Shown: in pieces, positions 49,192-58,807 of the stretch
Numbering within the stretch: the stretch's first letter is position 1
Layout: every line of letters starts with the position of its first letter
Source of the DNA: Levilactobacillus hammesii DSM 16381
GTDB taxonomy: Bacteria > Bacillota > Bacilli > Lactobacillales > Lactobacillaceae
DNA: 64,000 nt
Reading direction: 5' to 3'
Assembly (NCBI RefSeq): GCF_001434395.1
Contig: NZ_AZFS01000045.1
Coordinates: forward strand, 15,221-79,220
Program-made: the position numbers and the translations under genes
The notes under the pieces: generated by a model
Told to the model about the DNA's origin: nothing
The model's input: only the letters and a program-made list of their open reading frames with translations
Database searches by the model: none

Positions 49192-51328
49192 ATGAAATTT
49201 AAGACAGGTTTACTAGGGATACTTGTCATGGTTGGTGTCTTGTTTATGGGCAGTGGGTTAACAGGGCACGCGGCTGATACGCCAGATCAGGATGCTACCG
49301 ATTTAACCGCGGCTCAAGCGAGTATGCCGCAGGGGTTGCCACTCAGTGATTACTTCACAATTGGTAACTTTGATGGCATTAACTCCGCTAAGGTTCAAGA
49401 TTCCACCAATCCTAACACCTTGGGTACGCAGGCTGTTCAGTTGACGAATGGCAAGGATCAGTTGGGGACCATTTGGGCCGGCAGTGCGTTAGCGTTTGAT
49501 CTCTCTCGAAATGAGAAGGCTTCCATGTGGATGTATTTTGGAAACAAGAAGGGTCAAGCTGGTGACGGGATGGCCTTTGTCTTACAAAATGACCCCCGTG
49601 GAACCAAGGCAACTGCGGTGAAAAAGGATGGTACGCCAGCGCGTGGTGAATCCATGGGTGTTTGGGGCTATCCAGACGATCTAACATCGACCAACAGTGG
49701 AACGGTTGCGAGTCAAGCTATCCAGAATAGTTGGGCCTTGGAATTCGATACCTTTGTCAATAATCAATATATCTATGACAATTATATGAATGCGACGAAT
49801 TTTGATAATAATTTGAAACAACCCCACATTGCGGACGGCTTTCCCGCTAAAACGGGGACCTATCAGCGGAAAGCGCTGCTCAGTTCTGATGGTAAAAACT
49901 ATAATTATGCAACCATAATGACGCACCAGAATTCTATCAGTGGAACGGACTCGTCTTTTCTCTCCAACGGGGCTTGGCACCATCTCACCTTGGACTGGAC
50001 AGCAAGTACCAACACCATGACCTACACAATAGATGATAAAGATCCGGCGACTGGGCTCGCCCAGGCCGGACAATCCAGATCAGAGACCATCTACTCCAGT
50101 GATCTCGGCGATAAGACGACTGCACTGTGGGGGTTCACAGGTTCTACTGGGGGTAATTCCGAAAGTAATCTGGTGAGTTTCGAACAGATCCCCGGGTTGG
50201 TCGATAGTAGTGCGACGGGGACGGTTACGGACCTGACGCAGAATAAAAAGATTGCTGATGGCGATAGTGTGAATACGAACGACCGTCTGCAATTGGACTA
50301 TCAGCTGACCTACAATTCAGGAAGTGCGCCCTGGACTAATGTGCGCGCCAGTCTGAAGATTCCAACGGGAATTACCCCAACTAAGGGGGATTATTACGAA
50401 CCCCGATGGAACCACATCAAGTTTTGATGTCAGCAACATGACCGATCAAACGTTGAAGACGACCTTAGCGCAGTCCTTGACGAAGAGTAACCCCACGGCG
50501 AAGATCACAATCCTTGCCAAAGCAAGTAGCACAGCGACTACTGTGCCTAGCTCACAGGGAAACTTTGTCGGGAGTAACGCGATTACCTCGGCCACGATGA
50601 ATGGCTTTAAGGTTAACCAGTTAACGTCCTCGTTGACCCTGCTTCTGATGAGCCAGTCAACAGTTAATCTTGATGCTGGTCAGGGGACGACAATTACAGG
50701 AATGGGTAGTGTCTTGAATGGCAAGGTTGGTAGTAAGGGGATTACCTTACATCCAACGCTCAATGGTCAGGAATTGGCGACCACCCAATTTAGTCAGGGG
50801 AGCTTTTCCTATGATGTACCTGCCGGAAGTCTGAAGACTGGAGACAATACGCTGGATCTGTATGCGACTGATACCTTAGGTGATGTTTCAAACGACTTAC
50901 AAGTCACGATCCATGTGGCGGGAACCCTTAACTTTGGCGATGTTTCATCGACAAGTACCTTTAAACCGACGGCCTTGATTGGCACGACACAGGATATTTT
51001 GCCGGCGAATGATTGGCAATTGGATGTCAAGGATACGCGAGGTGCGGGTAATCACTGGCAATTACAGGCGAGTGCAACGCCGTTTGTAGATGATGCTGGT
51101 CACCAACTAGACGGTCAGTTACGGTACCGGACGAGCAGTGATGATCTGACATTAACATCGACACCAACTACCGTGGCAACCGGCACCAGTTCCGACGATG
51201 GCACAACGACTAATGTTGCTAGCGGTTGGAATGCGACAACGGGTCTGCATATGCAGGTTAGTGGCGGTGCGGTGGCCGGAACCTATAAGGGCGAAGTTAA
51301 ATGGATATTGGCCAATGCACCACAATGA
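49192..51328 (+). pseudogene. L-type lectin and WxL-domain surface protein 4, frameshifted
   Basis: Frame 1 (49192-50427) encodes a signal peptide, the lectin domain (GDGMAFVLQN, ESMGVWG, WALEFDTFVN, PHIADGFP, WGFTGSTG) and the start of the middle region, then stops soon after a G5 run. The homologous continuation (PDGTTSSFDVSNMTD onward) is in another frame and runs to 51328. It includes the WxL domain (WQL and KGEVKWILANAP). Removing one G from 50385-50389 restores a single 711-residue protein. The GTG at 49183 is an alternative start. As read, the product would be secreted but lack its anchor. Sequencing error is a real possibility. Confidence 0.8.
50385..50389 (+). other. Frameshift site (G5 run) in lectin-WxL gene 4
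   Basis: The reading frame homologous to the paralogues switches here. With four Gs the two halves join in frame. Confidence 0.75.
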
Positions 51329-51344
51329 TTTAAAGTTGAATGAG

Positions 51345-51378
51345 GTCGAACCCCAAGATAGCGGGTTCGGCTTTTTTT
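51345..51378 (+). terminator. Terminator of lectin-WxL gene 4
   Basis: GTCGAACCC pairs with GGGTTCGGC, followed by seven Ts. Confidence 0.92.
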
Positions 51379-51847
51379 AGTGGCATCGATAGGGTTGACT
51401 TAAGTTGTTACTGAAAAACAATTGTGTGGGGCCTGCATACAAAGTTATGGTTATTTATGCATTGAAATCACAACTGATTATTGTGTTATGGCCTGATAAG
51501 TGAACGATCCAAGACAATGAAAGGGCACCCAACAATACCAGTGATATAAAGTATTCATGGAATTGATTACGGGCCATGATTATTTAGAGAAACTAAATTT
51601 AACATTGCTGTTGAATTTAGTTGACTAACCGAATATAATGAATTTAGTTAACAAGAGAACCAGTATAGGGGAGTCGACATATTTGACAGCATACTGGGAT
51701 AATCATGATTCAGCTCGATAGTAAAGTTAATTTTCTTATGAGATGCAGACGTTTAAAAACGATGTCGAGGCTGAACATGAACGTAAAAGGTGATCACGGT
51801 TACGACTAGGTGGCGCGATTTCTGTTTTACAAAGGAGTGGGTAGGCT
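51379..51847. promoter_or_regulatory. Promoter, repeats and leader of lectin-WxL gene 5
   Basis: TTGAAT (51611-51616), 17 bases and TATAAT (51634-51639) form a promoter. GAATTTAGTTGAC overlaps the -35, GAATTTAGTTAAC follows the -10, and an inverted copy (CTAAATTTAAC) lies just upstream. This gives three half-sites of one motif. The leader is about 200 bases and no ORF is seen. Confidence 0.6.
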
Positions 51848-54019
51848 TTGAAGTTGAAAACGGTTTTTGTTAGTGCGATGGTCATAGGGTTAGGGTTAAC
51901 ACTTGGGGGACAAAGTATAACGGCGAAAGCAGGTTTTTTTGATCCACCGATTCAGCAAGCTTTAGAGACGGCACCGCAGGGTGTTCCAGTGAATGATTAC
52001 TTTTCGTTGGGAAAGATTAGCAATAATTCAGCGGTGTTAGCAGATACACCATTTGGTAAGGGACAGGCAGTTCAGTTAACCGATAAAGTCAGCCAATTGG
52101 GAACGGTTTGGACGAACGACTCGTCAGAGATGAGTCTGAATTCTGACGCTACAGCCTCCATGTGGATGAACTTTGGTAATCGGAATAGTAGTTCTGGTGA
52201 TGGGATGGCGTTTGTTTTACAGAACGATACGCGCAATCTTTCCGCCAGTTCTACGGATAATGCAGGAACGCCTCTTGGTGGAGAAACGCTAGGGGTTTGG
52301 GGATCGGATAAGGACAAAACCAAGAGTCAAGCTAGCGATGTGGCCAGTTCGGCGATTAAGAATAGTTGGGCGTTGGAATTTGATACCTATCCCAACAAGA
52401 CAACGGGAAATGGGGCCCCCGGGGTAAGTAGTTCTTTTGATGATGATCCTAATTTAGCAGCGCCATATGCGCACATTGCTTCGGGATTTCCAAGTAGTTC
52501 AGCCACCTATACGATGCACTCGGCTCAGGGTGGCTACTATGCCACCATGAACCACATACAACCGATCTATAAAAGCTCCGCGGGGTGGATGGTCGATGGC
52601 GCGTGGCATCATGTCACGTTAAAGTGGAATGCGACTGATCAAACGATGACGTATATTTACGATGATAAAGATCCTAAAACTGGGAATCCACTTCCTAATG
52701 CAGAGTCGAGAACGGTCAGCGTTCCTAAAAAGGCGATTGATCCCGGTAACACTGGCAAAGTGCGCTGGGGATTCACCGGGTCCACTGGGACTAGATTTGA
52801 ACCCAATGCCGTGGTTTTTGAACAGATTCCCGGTATCGTTAACGCCAATACGACGGCTACGATTAAGGATGAGACCACGCAAAAGACAGTTGCTAGTGGT
52901 GACAGCGTTGGTGCGGGCCACAGTATGCGGCTAACCTATAACCTGGCCTATACGGGGGGGAGCCAGAATTGGAAAGATATCAAGGCCCAACTCAACTTGC
53001 CTAGTAACATTGATTATACGGATGGCAGCATTTCGTATGGCGACAACGCCCTGCCTGAGACTAAGTTGAGTAAGTCAGATATTGGTTCGGGCGCGCTAAT
53101 TCTTCCCATCCAAGAGTTGTCTAAGACCAATCCGACAGCAACCATTACCCTAAACGGGGATGCCAAGGTTGGGAGTACGGCACAATTAACGAACAAGTTT
53201 GTTGGGGCAAATGCTTTGACGGATGCCAGAACACCTGATTTTACCGTGACACCGGCTTCCAAGACCAGTCCCCTTCATATGGCCTGGACAGGAGATAGTG
53301 TGTCCGGGAAGACATCGGTAGCACCCAAGACCGATGTCCCGGTAACCGCCCAACTCAGCTATGGGGATCAAAGCAGCGTTGATAATAGTAAAACCACGTT
53401 GCATCCAGTATTGAATGGCGAATCCTTGCAGCCGGAACCGCTGAAGGCCACTGATAAACCCGGACAGGTTACCTATTCGGTTCCGCAAGCCAAGTTGCTA
53501 TCGGGACAGGACAATACGTTACAACTTTATGCTGAAGATGGTGATGGCCGTATTTCAGATAAGTTAACGTACACGATCACGGTAAAAGCAGGGGCGCTAG
53601 ATATGAGTGTCCCAACAGGAGCGACGTTCAAGCAGACGACTTTGACGGGAGCGGAACAGCTCATTCAACCAAGTGATGATTTTAATGTATCCGTGACTGA
53701 TACGCGGGGAGCCAATAATAAGTGGGTCTTGTACGCAAAAGCCACACCGTTCGTGTCGCTTTTGCGGGAAACTTTGCCAGGAAGCTTAATTTACAAGCAA
53801 GGCGACAGTAAGCAAGATTTGACCGCGGGATTCGTAGAGATCAAGTCAAGAACCACAACGAGTGATAACGATATCGTGGATGTTTCTAAAGGGTGGCGTG
53901 CGGATTCAGGACTCCTTCTAGATGTTCAAGGCAATGCCATCGGTGGCTCAAGTAAGCAACCAGCTCGGTATGGTGGCACAATTACGTGGAGTTTCACCAA
54001 TTCGGTCTCAACCAATTAA
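51848..54019 (+). CDS. L-type lectin and WxL-domain surface protein 5
   Basis: A 723-residue secreted protein starting at TTG after AAAGGAG. It has a signal peptide (ends near AKA), lectin motifs GDGMAFVLQN, ETLGVWG, WALEFDTYPN and HIASGFP, RWGFTGSTG, then FEQIPGIV leading into middle repeats (TYNLAYTGGSQNWKDI and a TLHPVLNGESLQ domain). The WxL domain has WVL (NNKWVLYAKATP) and GGTITWSFTNSVS. It is most like protein 4 in its C-terminal half. No cysteines. Own promoter with repeated operator-like motifs, own terminator. Confidence 0.85.
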   Translation: MKLKTVFVSAMVIGLGLTLGGQSITAKAGFFDPPIQQALETAPQGVPVNDYFSLGKISNNSAVLADTPFGKGQAVQLTDKVSQLGTVWTNDSSEMSLNSDATASMWMNFGNRNSSSGDGMAFVLQNDTRNLSASSTDNAGTPLGGETLGVWGSDKDKTKSQASDVASSAIKNSWALEFDTYPNKTTGNGAPGVSSSFDDDPNLAAPYAHIASGFPSSSATYTMHSAQGGYYATMNHIQPIYKSSAGWMVDGAWHHVTLKWNATDQTMTYIYDDKDPKTGNPLPNAESRTVSVPKKAIDPGNTGKVRWGFTGSTGTRFEPNAVVFEQIPGIVNANTTATIKDETTQKTVASGDSVGAGHSMRLTYNLAYTGGSQNWKDIKAQLNLPSNIDYTDGSISYGDNALPETKLSKSDIGSGALILPIQELSKTNPTATITLNGDAKVGSTAQLTNKFVGANALTDARTPDFTVTPASKTSPLHMAWTGDSVSGKTSVAPKTDVPVTAQLSYGDQSSVDNSKTTLHPVLNGESLQPEPLKATDKPGQVTYSVPQAKLLSGQDNTLQLYAEDGDGRISDKLTYTITVKAGALDMSVPTGATFKQTTLTGAEQLIQPSDDFNVSVTDTRGANNKWVLYAKATPFVSLLRETLPGSLIYKQGDSKQDLTAGFVEIKSRTTTSDNDIVDVSKGWRADSGLLLDVQGNAIGGSSKQPARYGGTITWSFTNSVSTN

Positions 54020-54029
54020 AATTTTGAGA

Positions 54030-54059
54030 GGTCAGTCGCGTAAACGACTGGCCTTTTTT
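54030..54059 (+). terminator. Terminator of lectin-WxL gene 5
   Basis: GGTCAGTCG pairs with CGACTGGCC, followed by six Ts. Confidence 0.9.
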
Positions 54060-54190
54060 GAGGTTATAAGTAGTGTATCAAAATCGCTGGGTATTAGCAC
54101 TATTTATCTGCTAAAAGATGGGTATAAATAGTGCTAATATCAAGATATAAATATTGTGATATAAGGATTTGGGGTTAATTTATCGAGGGA

Positions 54191-54203
54191 CATATGCTAT
54201 ACT
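54191..54203 (+). promoter_or_regulatory. Promoter of lectin-WxL gene 6
   Basis: Extended -10 TGCTATACT with core at 54198-54203, giving a leader of about 135 bases. No clear -35. Confidence 0.45.
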
Positions 54204-54346
54204 AATTTTCAATGATAAATGGTGTTACTATTAAACGTACCATATTATGACAAATGTTATGGAAACATTGTAAATTCGTTGCTGGTTGCCTAGTGAGCAA
54301 ACAGCGGTAGATTAGGTTTAATCCATGATTTGGGAGGAGTAATTGA

Positions 54347-56611
54347 TTGTTGATCAAGATACTAGTTGCTGGACTGATGGGACTGTTATTGGGTGGGGTG
54401 TTGCTTAATAGAGCTGTACCGACTTTTGCGGATGAAAACTTAGAAAATGCGTTAGGTACGACCCCTCAGGGAATCCGTCTGTCGGAATATTTTGAGGTGG
54501 GAACGGTACAAGGCGAGCAGAAAGATAAAAATCAGGCCAAAGTGATCGATTCAAAGAATGAAAAAACCAAGAATACACAAGTGGTGAAATTGACCGATGG
54601 CGCGAATCAGGTCGGCAGTATCTGGTCAACTGAAGACAATCTCTTTGATTTAGACCACGAACAGACTATTTCGATGTGGTTATACTTTGGAAATCGGGGC
54701 AAGCCAGTTACTGGTGAAGAAAATGAGGATAAAAATACGGCCGGTGACGGTATGGCCTTTGTTCTGCAGAATGACCCGCGCAAGACGGCCGCAGTTACTG
54801 AAATGAACAGGTGGACTATTCGGGGGGAAACCTTGGGTGTCTGGGGCCTCGATAAGGGGAGTGTGAGTACAGATGAAGATTCAACGGTACTCAAGCAACT
54901 TGCGACGAGCGCCATTCAGAGGAGCTGGGCATTAGAATTTGACACACATTTGAACGCCAAACGTAACTATGATGACTTAACTGGACTAGGTGATTCTTTT
55001 GATTCAGACACGGGAGCAGGAATGCTGCTTTATCCACATATTGCATCGAACTATCCGGCGGAGCCGACAAGTTATACGCGAAACCGAGTGTTTCATACGG
55101 CTAGCGGTTCGGATGGTATGCTTAATAATCATAATGATTGGCGGTCCTATATTTCACTGAACCATGAGGGGTTGATACAAGGAAAAAACTTTGCCTTTTT
55201 ATCGAATGGCGCTTGGCATCACTTGACCCTGCGCTACGTCCCTCAAGTGGATGGGAATCCTGAAACTGGTCAAATGACCTATACGTTCAATGATAAAGAC
55301 GTGATTACAGGAGCTCCTCAGGATGGAGAATCGCGGACGGTAACGATTGATAAGAAAAAAATCGTGGCTAATGAAGCTACTAGTGAAAAAAAGCCGGCAC
55401 GTTCGGCACGCTGGGGATTCACCGGGGCGACGGGGATGAACTATGAAAACAATCTGGTGGTATTCGACCAAATTCCAGATCTGGTGGATGTTTCGGCACA
55501 GGCTGAGATGATGAATCTCTCTCAAAATAAGCAAATTCATGAGGGCGATACGGTTGAAGAACATGATCAGGTGCAGCTAAACTATAGCGTTCAATACAAC
55601 AATGGGCGGTCAGATTGGCATGACGTCGTTGCGTCTTTAAAATTGCCACGACAGATTCACTATTTGAGTGGCACGATTAGTTGTCGTGGAGAAGAATCGC
55701 TGCCGATTTCACCAGCCGAGCTTTCACAGAACACGTTAACCAAAAAACTTAAGACCTTTACAGCGGATCACAATCAGGTGGAAATTTCGTTGAAGGGAGA
55801 AGTCACTGAAGGTGCGGGGGCGGTCACCACGGTTCCGACGACAACCAGTAACTTTAACGGGACTGAGGCGGTAGCGGAAGCCACGATCCCCGGTTTTCGG
55901 GTGATCCCAGTGAAGTACCTGACGCTTCACTTAGACGGTGATGGCACACAAACGGTCGATGAAGGCGATTCGGTAAAGCTCTCAGGGAGCGTTCAGGTTA
56001 AGGGAGAAACGGTAACCCCTTCAGATTTACGGCTACACGTTGCGGTAGGCGACACTGAAACTAACTTTCAGCTGGATGATCAGAAACCTCTAGGACAGCT
56101 TAATTGGGAGTTGCCGGCCAATCTGTTTACTAGCGACAAAAATGACGCAAGGGTTTGGGTAACGGATTCTCTGGGCCATCAGTCCGAAAAGGTACCCTTA
56201 ACGGTGCTTGTGGGACGCCTGAAGGTAAAAAACGTGACGCCTAACATCAGCTTCAAGGGCCATCTAACTGGCTATCTTCAAACCTTGCCACGACAGGAGC
56301 CCTTTAGCCTAACCATCGAAGATACGCGTCGATCTTGCCATGATTGGCACTTGGATGCGACGGCGTCTCCATTGGTTCGCGAAGATCAACGACACTTAGC
56401 CGGTCAATTAGTTTACGTTGATCATCATAAGACAAAGCCCCTATTGAATTCGGAAGCGCAACGTATTATGAATTCTGACGCTGACCACGTACAGCGGGAG
56501 ACGCAGTTAACGGCTGGCCTGAAGGAAGGGCTGTTGTTGCGGGTCGATTCTGATGCAGTTCGTGGTGACTATACTGGTTCGATTACCTGGATGTTGTGTA
56601 ATACGCCGTAG
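54347..56611 (+). CDS. L-type lectin and WxL-domain surface protein 6, cysteine-containing
   Basis: A 754-residue secreted protein starting at TTG after GGGAGGAG. It has lectin motifs GDGMAFVLQN, ETLGVWG, WALEFDTHLN, HIASNYP and RWGFTGATG, then FDQIPDLV and middle beta domains, with a WxL domain carrying WHL (667-669) and TGSITWMLCNTP at the end. Alone among the paralogues it has cysteines: C446, C664 and C751. C664 lies three residues before the first WxL Trp and C751 just after the last motif, so a disulfide could join the ends of the domain. It is more charged than its siblings. Confidence 0.83.
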   Translation: MLIKILVAGLMGLLLGGVLLNRAVPTFADENLENALGTTPQGIRLSEYFEVGTVQGEQKDKNQAKVIDSKNEKTKNTQVVKLTDGANQVGSIWSTEDNLFDLDHEQTISMWLYFGNRGKPVTGEENEDKNTAGDGMAFVLQNDPRKTAAVTEMNRWTIRGETLGVWGLDKGSVSTDEDSTVLKQLATSAIQRSWALEFDTHLNAKRNYDDLTGLGDSFDSDTGAGMLLYPHIASNYPAEPTSYTRNRVFHTASGSDGMLNNHNDWRSYISLNHEGLIQGKNFAFLSNGAWHHLTLRYVPQVDGNPETGQMTYTFNDKDVITGAPQDGESRTVTIDKKKIVANEATSEKKPARSARWGFTGATGMNYENNLVVFDQIPDLVDVSAQAEMMNLSQNKQIHEGDTVEEHDQVQLNYSVQYNNGRSDWHDVVASLKLPRQIHYLSGTISCRGEESLPISPAELSQNTLTKKLKTFTADHNQVEISLKGEVTEGAGAVTTVPTTTSNFNGTEAVAEATIPGFRVIPVKYLTLHLDGDGTQTVDEGDSVKLSGSVQVKGETVTPSDLRLHVAVGDTETNFQLDDQKPLGQLNWELPANLFTSDKNDARVWVTDSLGHQSEKVPLTVLVGRLKVKNVTPNISFKGHLTGYLQTLPRQEPFSLTIEDTRRSCHDWHLDATASPLVREDQRHLAGQLVYVDHHKTKPLLNSEAQRIMNSDADHVQRETQLTAGLKEGLLLRVDSDAVRGDYTGSITWMLCNTP

Positions 56612-56628
56612 GCCATGTCGTTTCATTG

Positions 56629-56688
56629 AAAAAACGCCAGGCCAGCCGTTACCTCAGTGAAATCGGCAATTGGCTAGTCTGACGTTTT
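56629..56688. terminator. Bidirectional terminator between lectin gene 6 and the phosphatase gene
   Basis: AAAACGCCAGGCCAGCC pairs with GGCTAGTCTGACGTTTT (some G-U), with T-runs on both strands. Confidence 0.85.
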
Positions 56689-56691
56689 GTT

Positions 56692-57150
56692 TTAAGCCAA
56701 CTCGTCCAGCCAAGCTGGCAGGGCGGCAGCTAATTCTTGATAGGTTAATTCAAACTTGTGGGTGTACCAGGGATCGTCAATCGCTTCACCTTCACGTCCT
56801 GGCAGAATGTCGAGGCAGAGCTTCACCTTTGCGGCATCAGTGGCATTGGGAGCCATGCGTTGCAGGTTTGCCACGTTAGCGTGGTCCATGGTGATGATGG
56901 TGTCGGCCCAGTCAAAATCCTCGGCTGTGATAGGCCGTGAACGATGTTGGCCCGCATCTAAGCCGTGGGCGCGCATCGCTTTCAACGCGCCCGGGTGAGG
57001 ATGATTACCCTCTTCTTCAGGACTTGTGGCAACTGACGCCACCGCGAACTGATCCGTTAAATGGCGTTGTTCCAGCAAGTCGTTGAAAATGGCCTCGGCC
57101 ATCGGGGAACGGCAAATGTTACCTAAGCAAACAAAGAGCACATGTTGCAT
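56692..57150 (-). CDS. Low-molecular-weight protein tyrosine phosphatase
   Basis: A 152-residue cytoplasmic phosphatase. The P-loop C-x5-R is at C8-R14 in VCLGNICRS, and the general-acid DPWY loop is near the C-terminus (DDPWYTHKFE). In Gram-positives such enzymes act on stress kinases or exopolysaccharide kinases, but the target here is unknown. AGGAGG precedes the ATG at 57150; the 34 upstream codons are not family sequence. Convergent with the lectin array and divergent from lemA. Confidence 0.92.
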   Translation of the reverse strand: MQHVLFVCLGNICRSPMAEAIFNDLLEQRHLTDQFAVASVATSPEEEGNHPHPGALKAMRAHGLDAGQHRSRPITAEDFDWADTIITMDHANVANLQRMAPNATDAAKVKLCLDILPGREGEAIDDPWYTHKFELTYQELAAALPAWLDELA

Positions 57151-57254
57151 GGGAAACCTCCTAATTATTGGTAAAGTCAGGCGTACATATTGGTGTCTGG
57201 TTTTACCTTTTGTTATGATGAGTGTACCAGAAAATTTGAGAAGGAGTGACAAAA

Positions 57255-57833
57255 ATGGCCTGGATTATTTTAATTATCGTCTTGGCACTTTTAGTGCTAT
57301 GGTATATCAGCGCTTATAACGGTTTGATTAAGACCCGGACATATGTGCAAGAGTCTTGGAGTCAGATTGACGTGCAGCTGAAACGGCGGAATGACTTGAT
57401 TCCTAATTTGGTATCCACTACGAAGGGGTACGCCAATTACGAACAAGGTACTTTGAAAAAAGTGGTCGAATTGCGGAATCAATTGACGGCAATTCCGGCT
57501 GATGATCACCAGCAAACCATGGAAGTTTCTAACCAACTTTCTACGACGTTACGTTCCTTATTTGCCCTGTCCGAAAATTACCCGGATTTAAAGGCTAACA
57601 CGCAATTTAAAGAACTGATGGAAGAACTGACCAACACCGAAAATAAGATTGCCTATTCGCGGCAACTGTACAACAGTTCCGTGGCTAATCTGACCGTGAA
57701 GATTCAATCCTTCCCAAGTAACATTGTTGCCAAAATTCATCACTTTCAGGAGAACGAATACCTGCAAGTACCTGAAGAAGAAAAGACAACACCTAAAGTT
57801 AATTTCGATGACTTTAATCAATCCGATAAGTAG
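57255..57833 (+). CDS. lemA: LemA family protein
   Basis: A 192-residue protein with an N-terminal membrane helix (about 2-19), a short outside or inside YNGLIK motif, and a long helical LemA domain ([20 protein letters not shown], then [12 protein letters not shown]). Function is unknown, but the gene is regularly paired with htpX, as here with an 8-base gap. AAGGAGTG selects the ATG at 57255 rather than the GTG three codons earlier. Confidence 0.93.
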   Translation: MAWIILIIVLALLVLWYISAYNGLIKTRTYVQESWSQIDVQLKRRNDLIPNLVSTTKGYANYEQGTLKKVVELRNQLTAIPADDHQQTMEVSNQLSTTLRSLFALSENYPDLKANTQFKELMEELTNTENKIAYSRQLYNSSVANLTVKIQSFPSNIVAKIHHFQENEYLQVPEEEKTTPKVNFDDFNQSDK

Positions 57834-57841
57834 GCGATCAT

Positions 57842-58735
57842 ATGTTATATGACCAAATTGCCATGAACAAGCGGCGAACGGGCTACGTGATGGTTGGTTT
57901 TAGCTTGCTGGTTTTACTGATCGGGGCTGCACTAGGTTATCTTTTTTGGAATAACTGGCAGTCTGGGGCAGTGATTGCCCTAGTCGTTGCGCTGGTCTAT
58001 ATGCTGATCATGATTAGCCAATCGACTAACGTGGTCATGAGCATGAATCATGCCAGAGAGATTACCGACGTGAGTCAGGCGCCACAGTTGTGGCATATGA
58101 TTGAAGACATGGCGCTGGTCGGCAAAGTGCCGATGCCCCGTGTCTTTATCATTGACGATCCGAGTCCCAACGCGTTTGCGACCGGGAACAGTCCTGAAAA
58201 ATCGGCTGTTGCGGTGACCACGGGGATTCTCCAACGGTTAAACCGAGAGGAACTTGAGGGTGTGATCGGCCATGAGATTTCTCACGTGCGCAACTATGAC
58301 ATTCGACTACAGACGATTGCCCTGGCCTTGTCCGCTGCCATTGGCATGCTGGTTAATTTTGCCAGCAATTGGCTTTGGTGGGGTGGGGGCCGACGCCGTG
58401 ACGACGATCGGGACTCGGCTGGTAATGCCTTTGCCATTGTGATTTCGATTGTGCTGATAATATTGGCGCCGCTGGCAGCTAGTATTGCGCAGATGGCGTT
58501 ATCGCGTAATCGGGAGTACTTGGCTGATGCGTCGAGTGTTGAATTGACGCGGAATCCGCAGGGGCTCATTAATGCGCTGCGTAAAATCGATGATAGTGAG
58601 CCGATGGAGGCGGCCGATCCTAACAGTTCGGCACTTTATATCGGTGATCCTTTCAAGAATAAGCATCGCCTGGGCGATCTTTTTGCCACGCATCCGCCCA
58701 TTGCTGACCGAATCGCTCGCCTTGAAAAAATGTAA
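57842..58735 (+). CDS. htpX: HtpX-family membrane zinc metalloprotease
   Basis: HtpX degrades damaged membrane proteins. The 297-residue protein has two N-terminal helices (about 17-35 and 38-55), the zinc motif HEISH (144-148), two further helices (about 155-180 and 195-220) and the third ligand region [16 protein letters not shown]. The C-terminus [14 protein letters not shown] is typical. It is cotranscribed with lemA and probably part of membrane quality control. Confidence 0.95.
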   Translation: MLYDQIAMNKRRTGYVMVGFSLLVLLIGAALGYLFWNNWQSGAVIALVVALVYMLIMISQSTNVVMSMNHAREITDVSQAPQLWHMIEDMALVGKVPMPRVFIIDDPSPNAFATGNSPEKSAVAVTTGILQRLNREELEGVIGHEISHVRNYDIRLQTIALALSAAIGMLVNFASNWLWWGGGRRRDDDRDSAGNAFAIVISIVLIILAPLAASIAQMALSRNREYLADASSVELTRNPQGLINALRKIDDSEPMEAADPNSSALYIGDPFKNKHRLGDLFATHPPIADRIARLEKM

Positions 58736-58807
58736 AATAAAGTAGCGGTTTTCACACCAGTTTCGTAGTACAATTAACAATGAGACTAGGGGAAAGAGTG
58801 TAAGAAT

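Noticed and set aside
40129-54346. Insertion sequences or phage genes between the lectin genes
   Set aside because: The long AT-rich gaps were read for transposase or integrase fragments and terminal repeats; none was found, only promoters, leaders and terminators.
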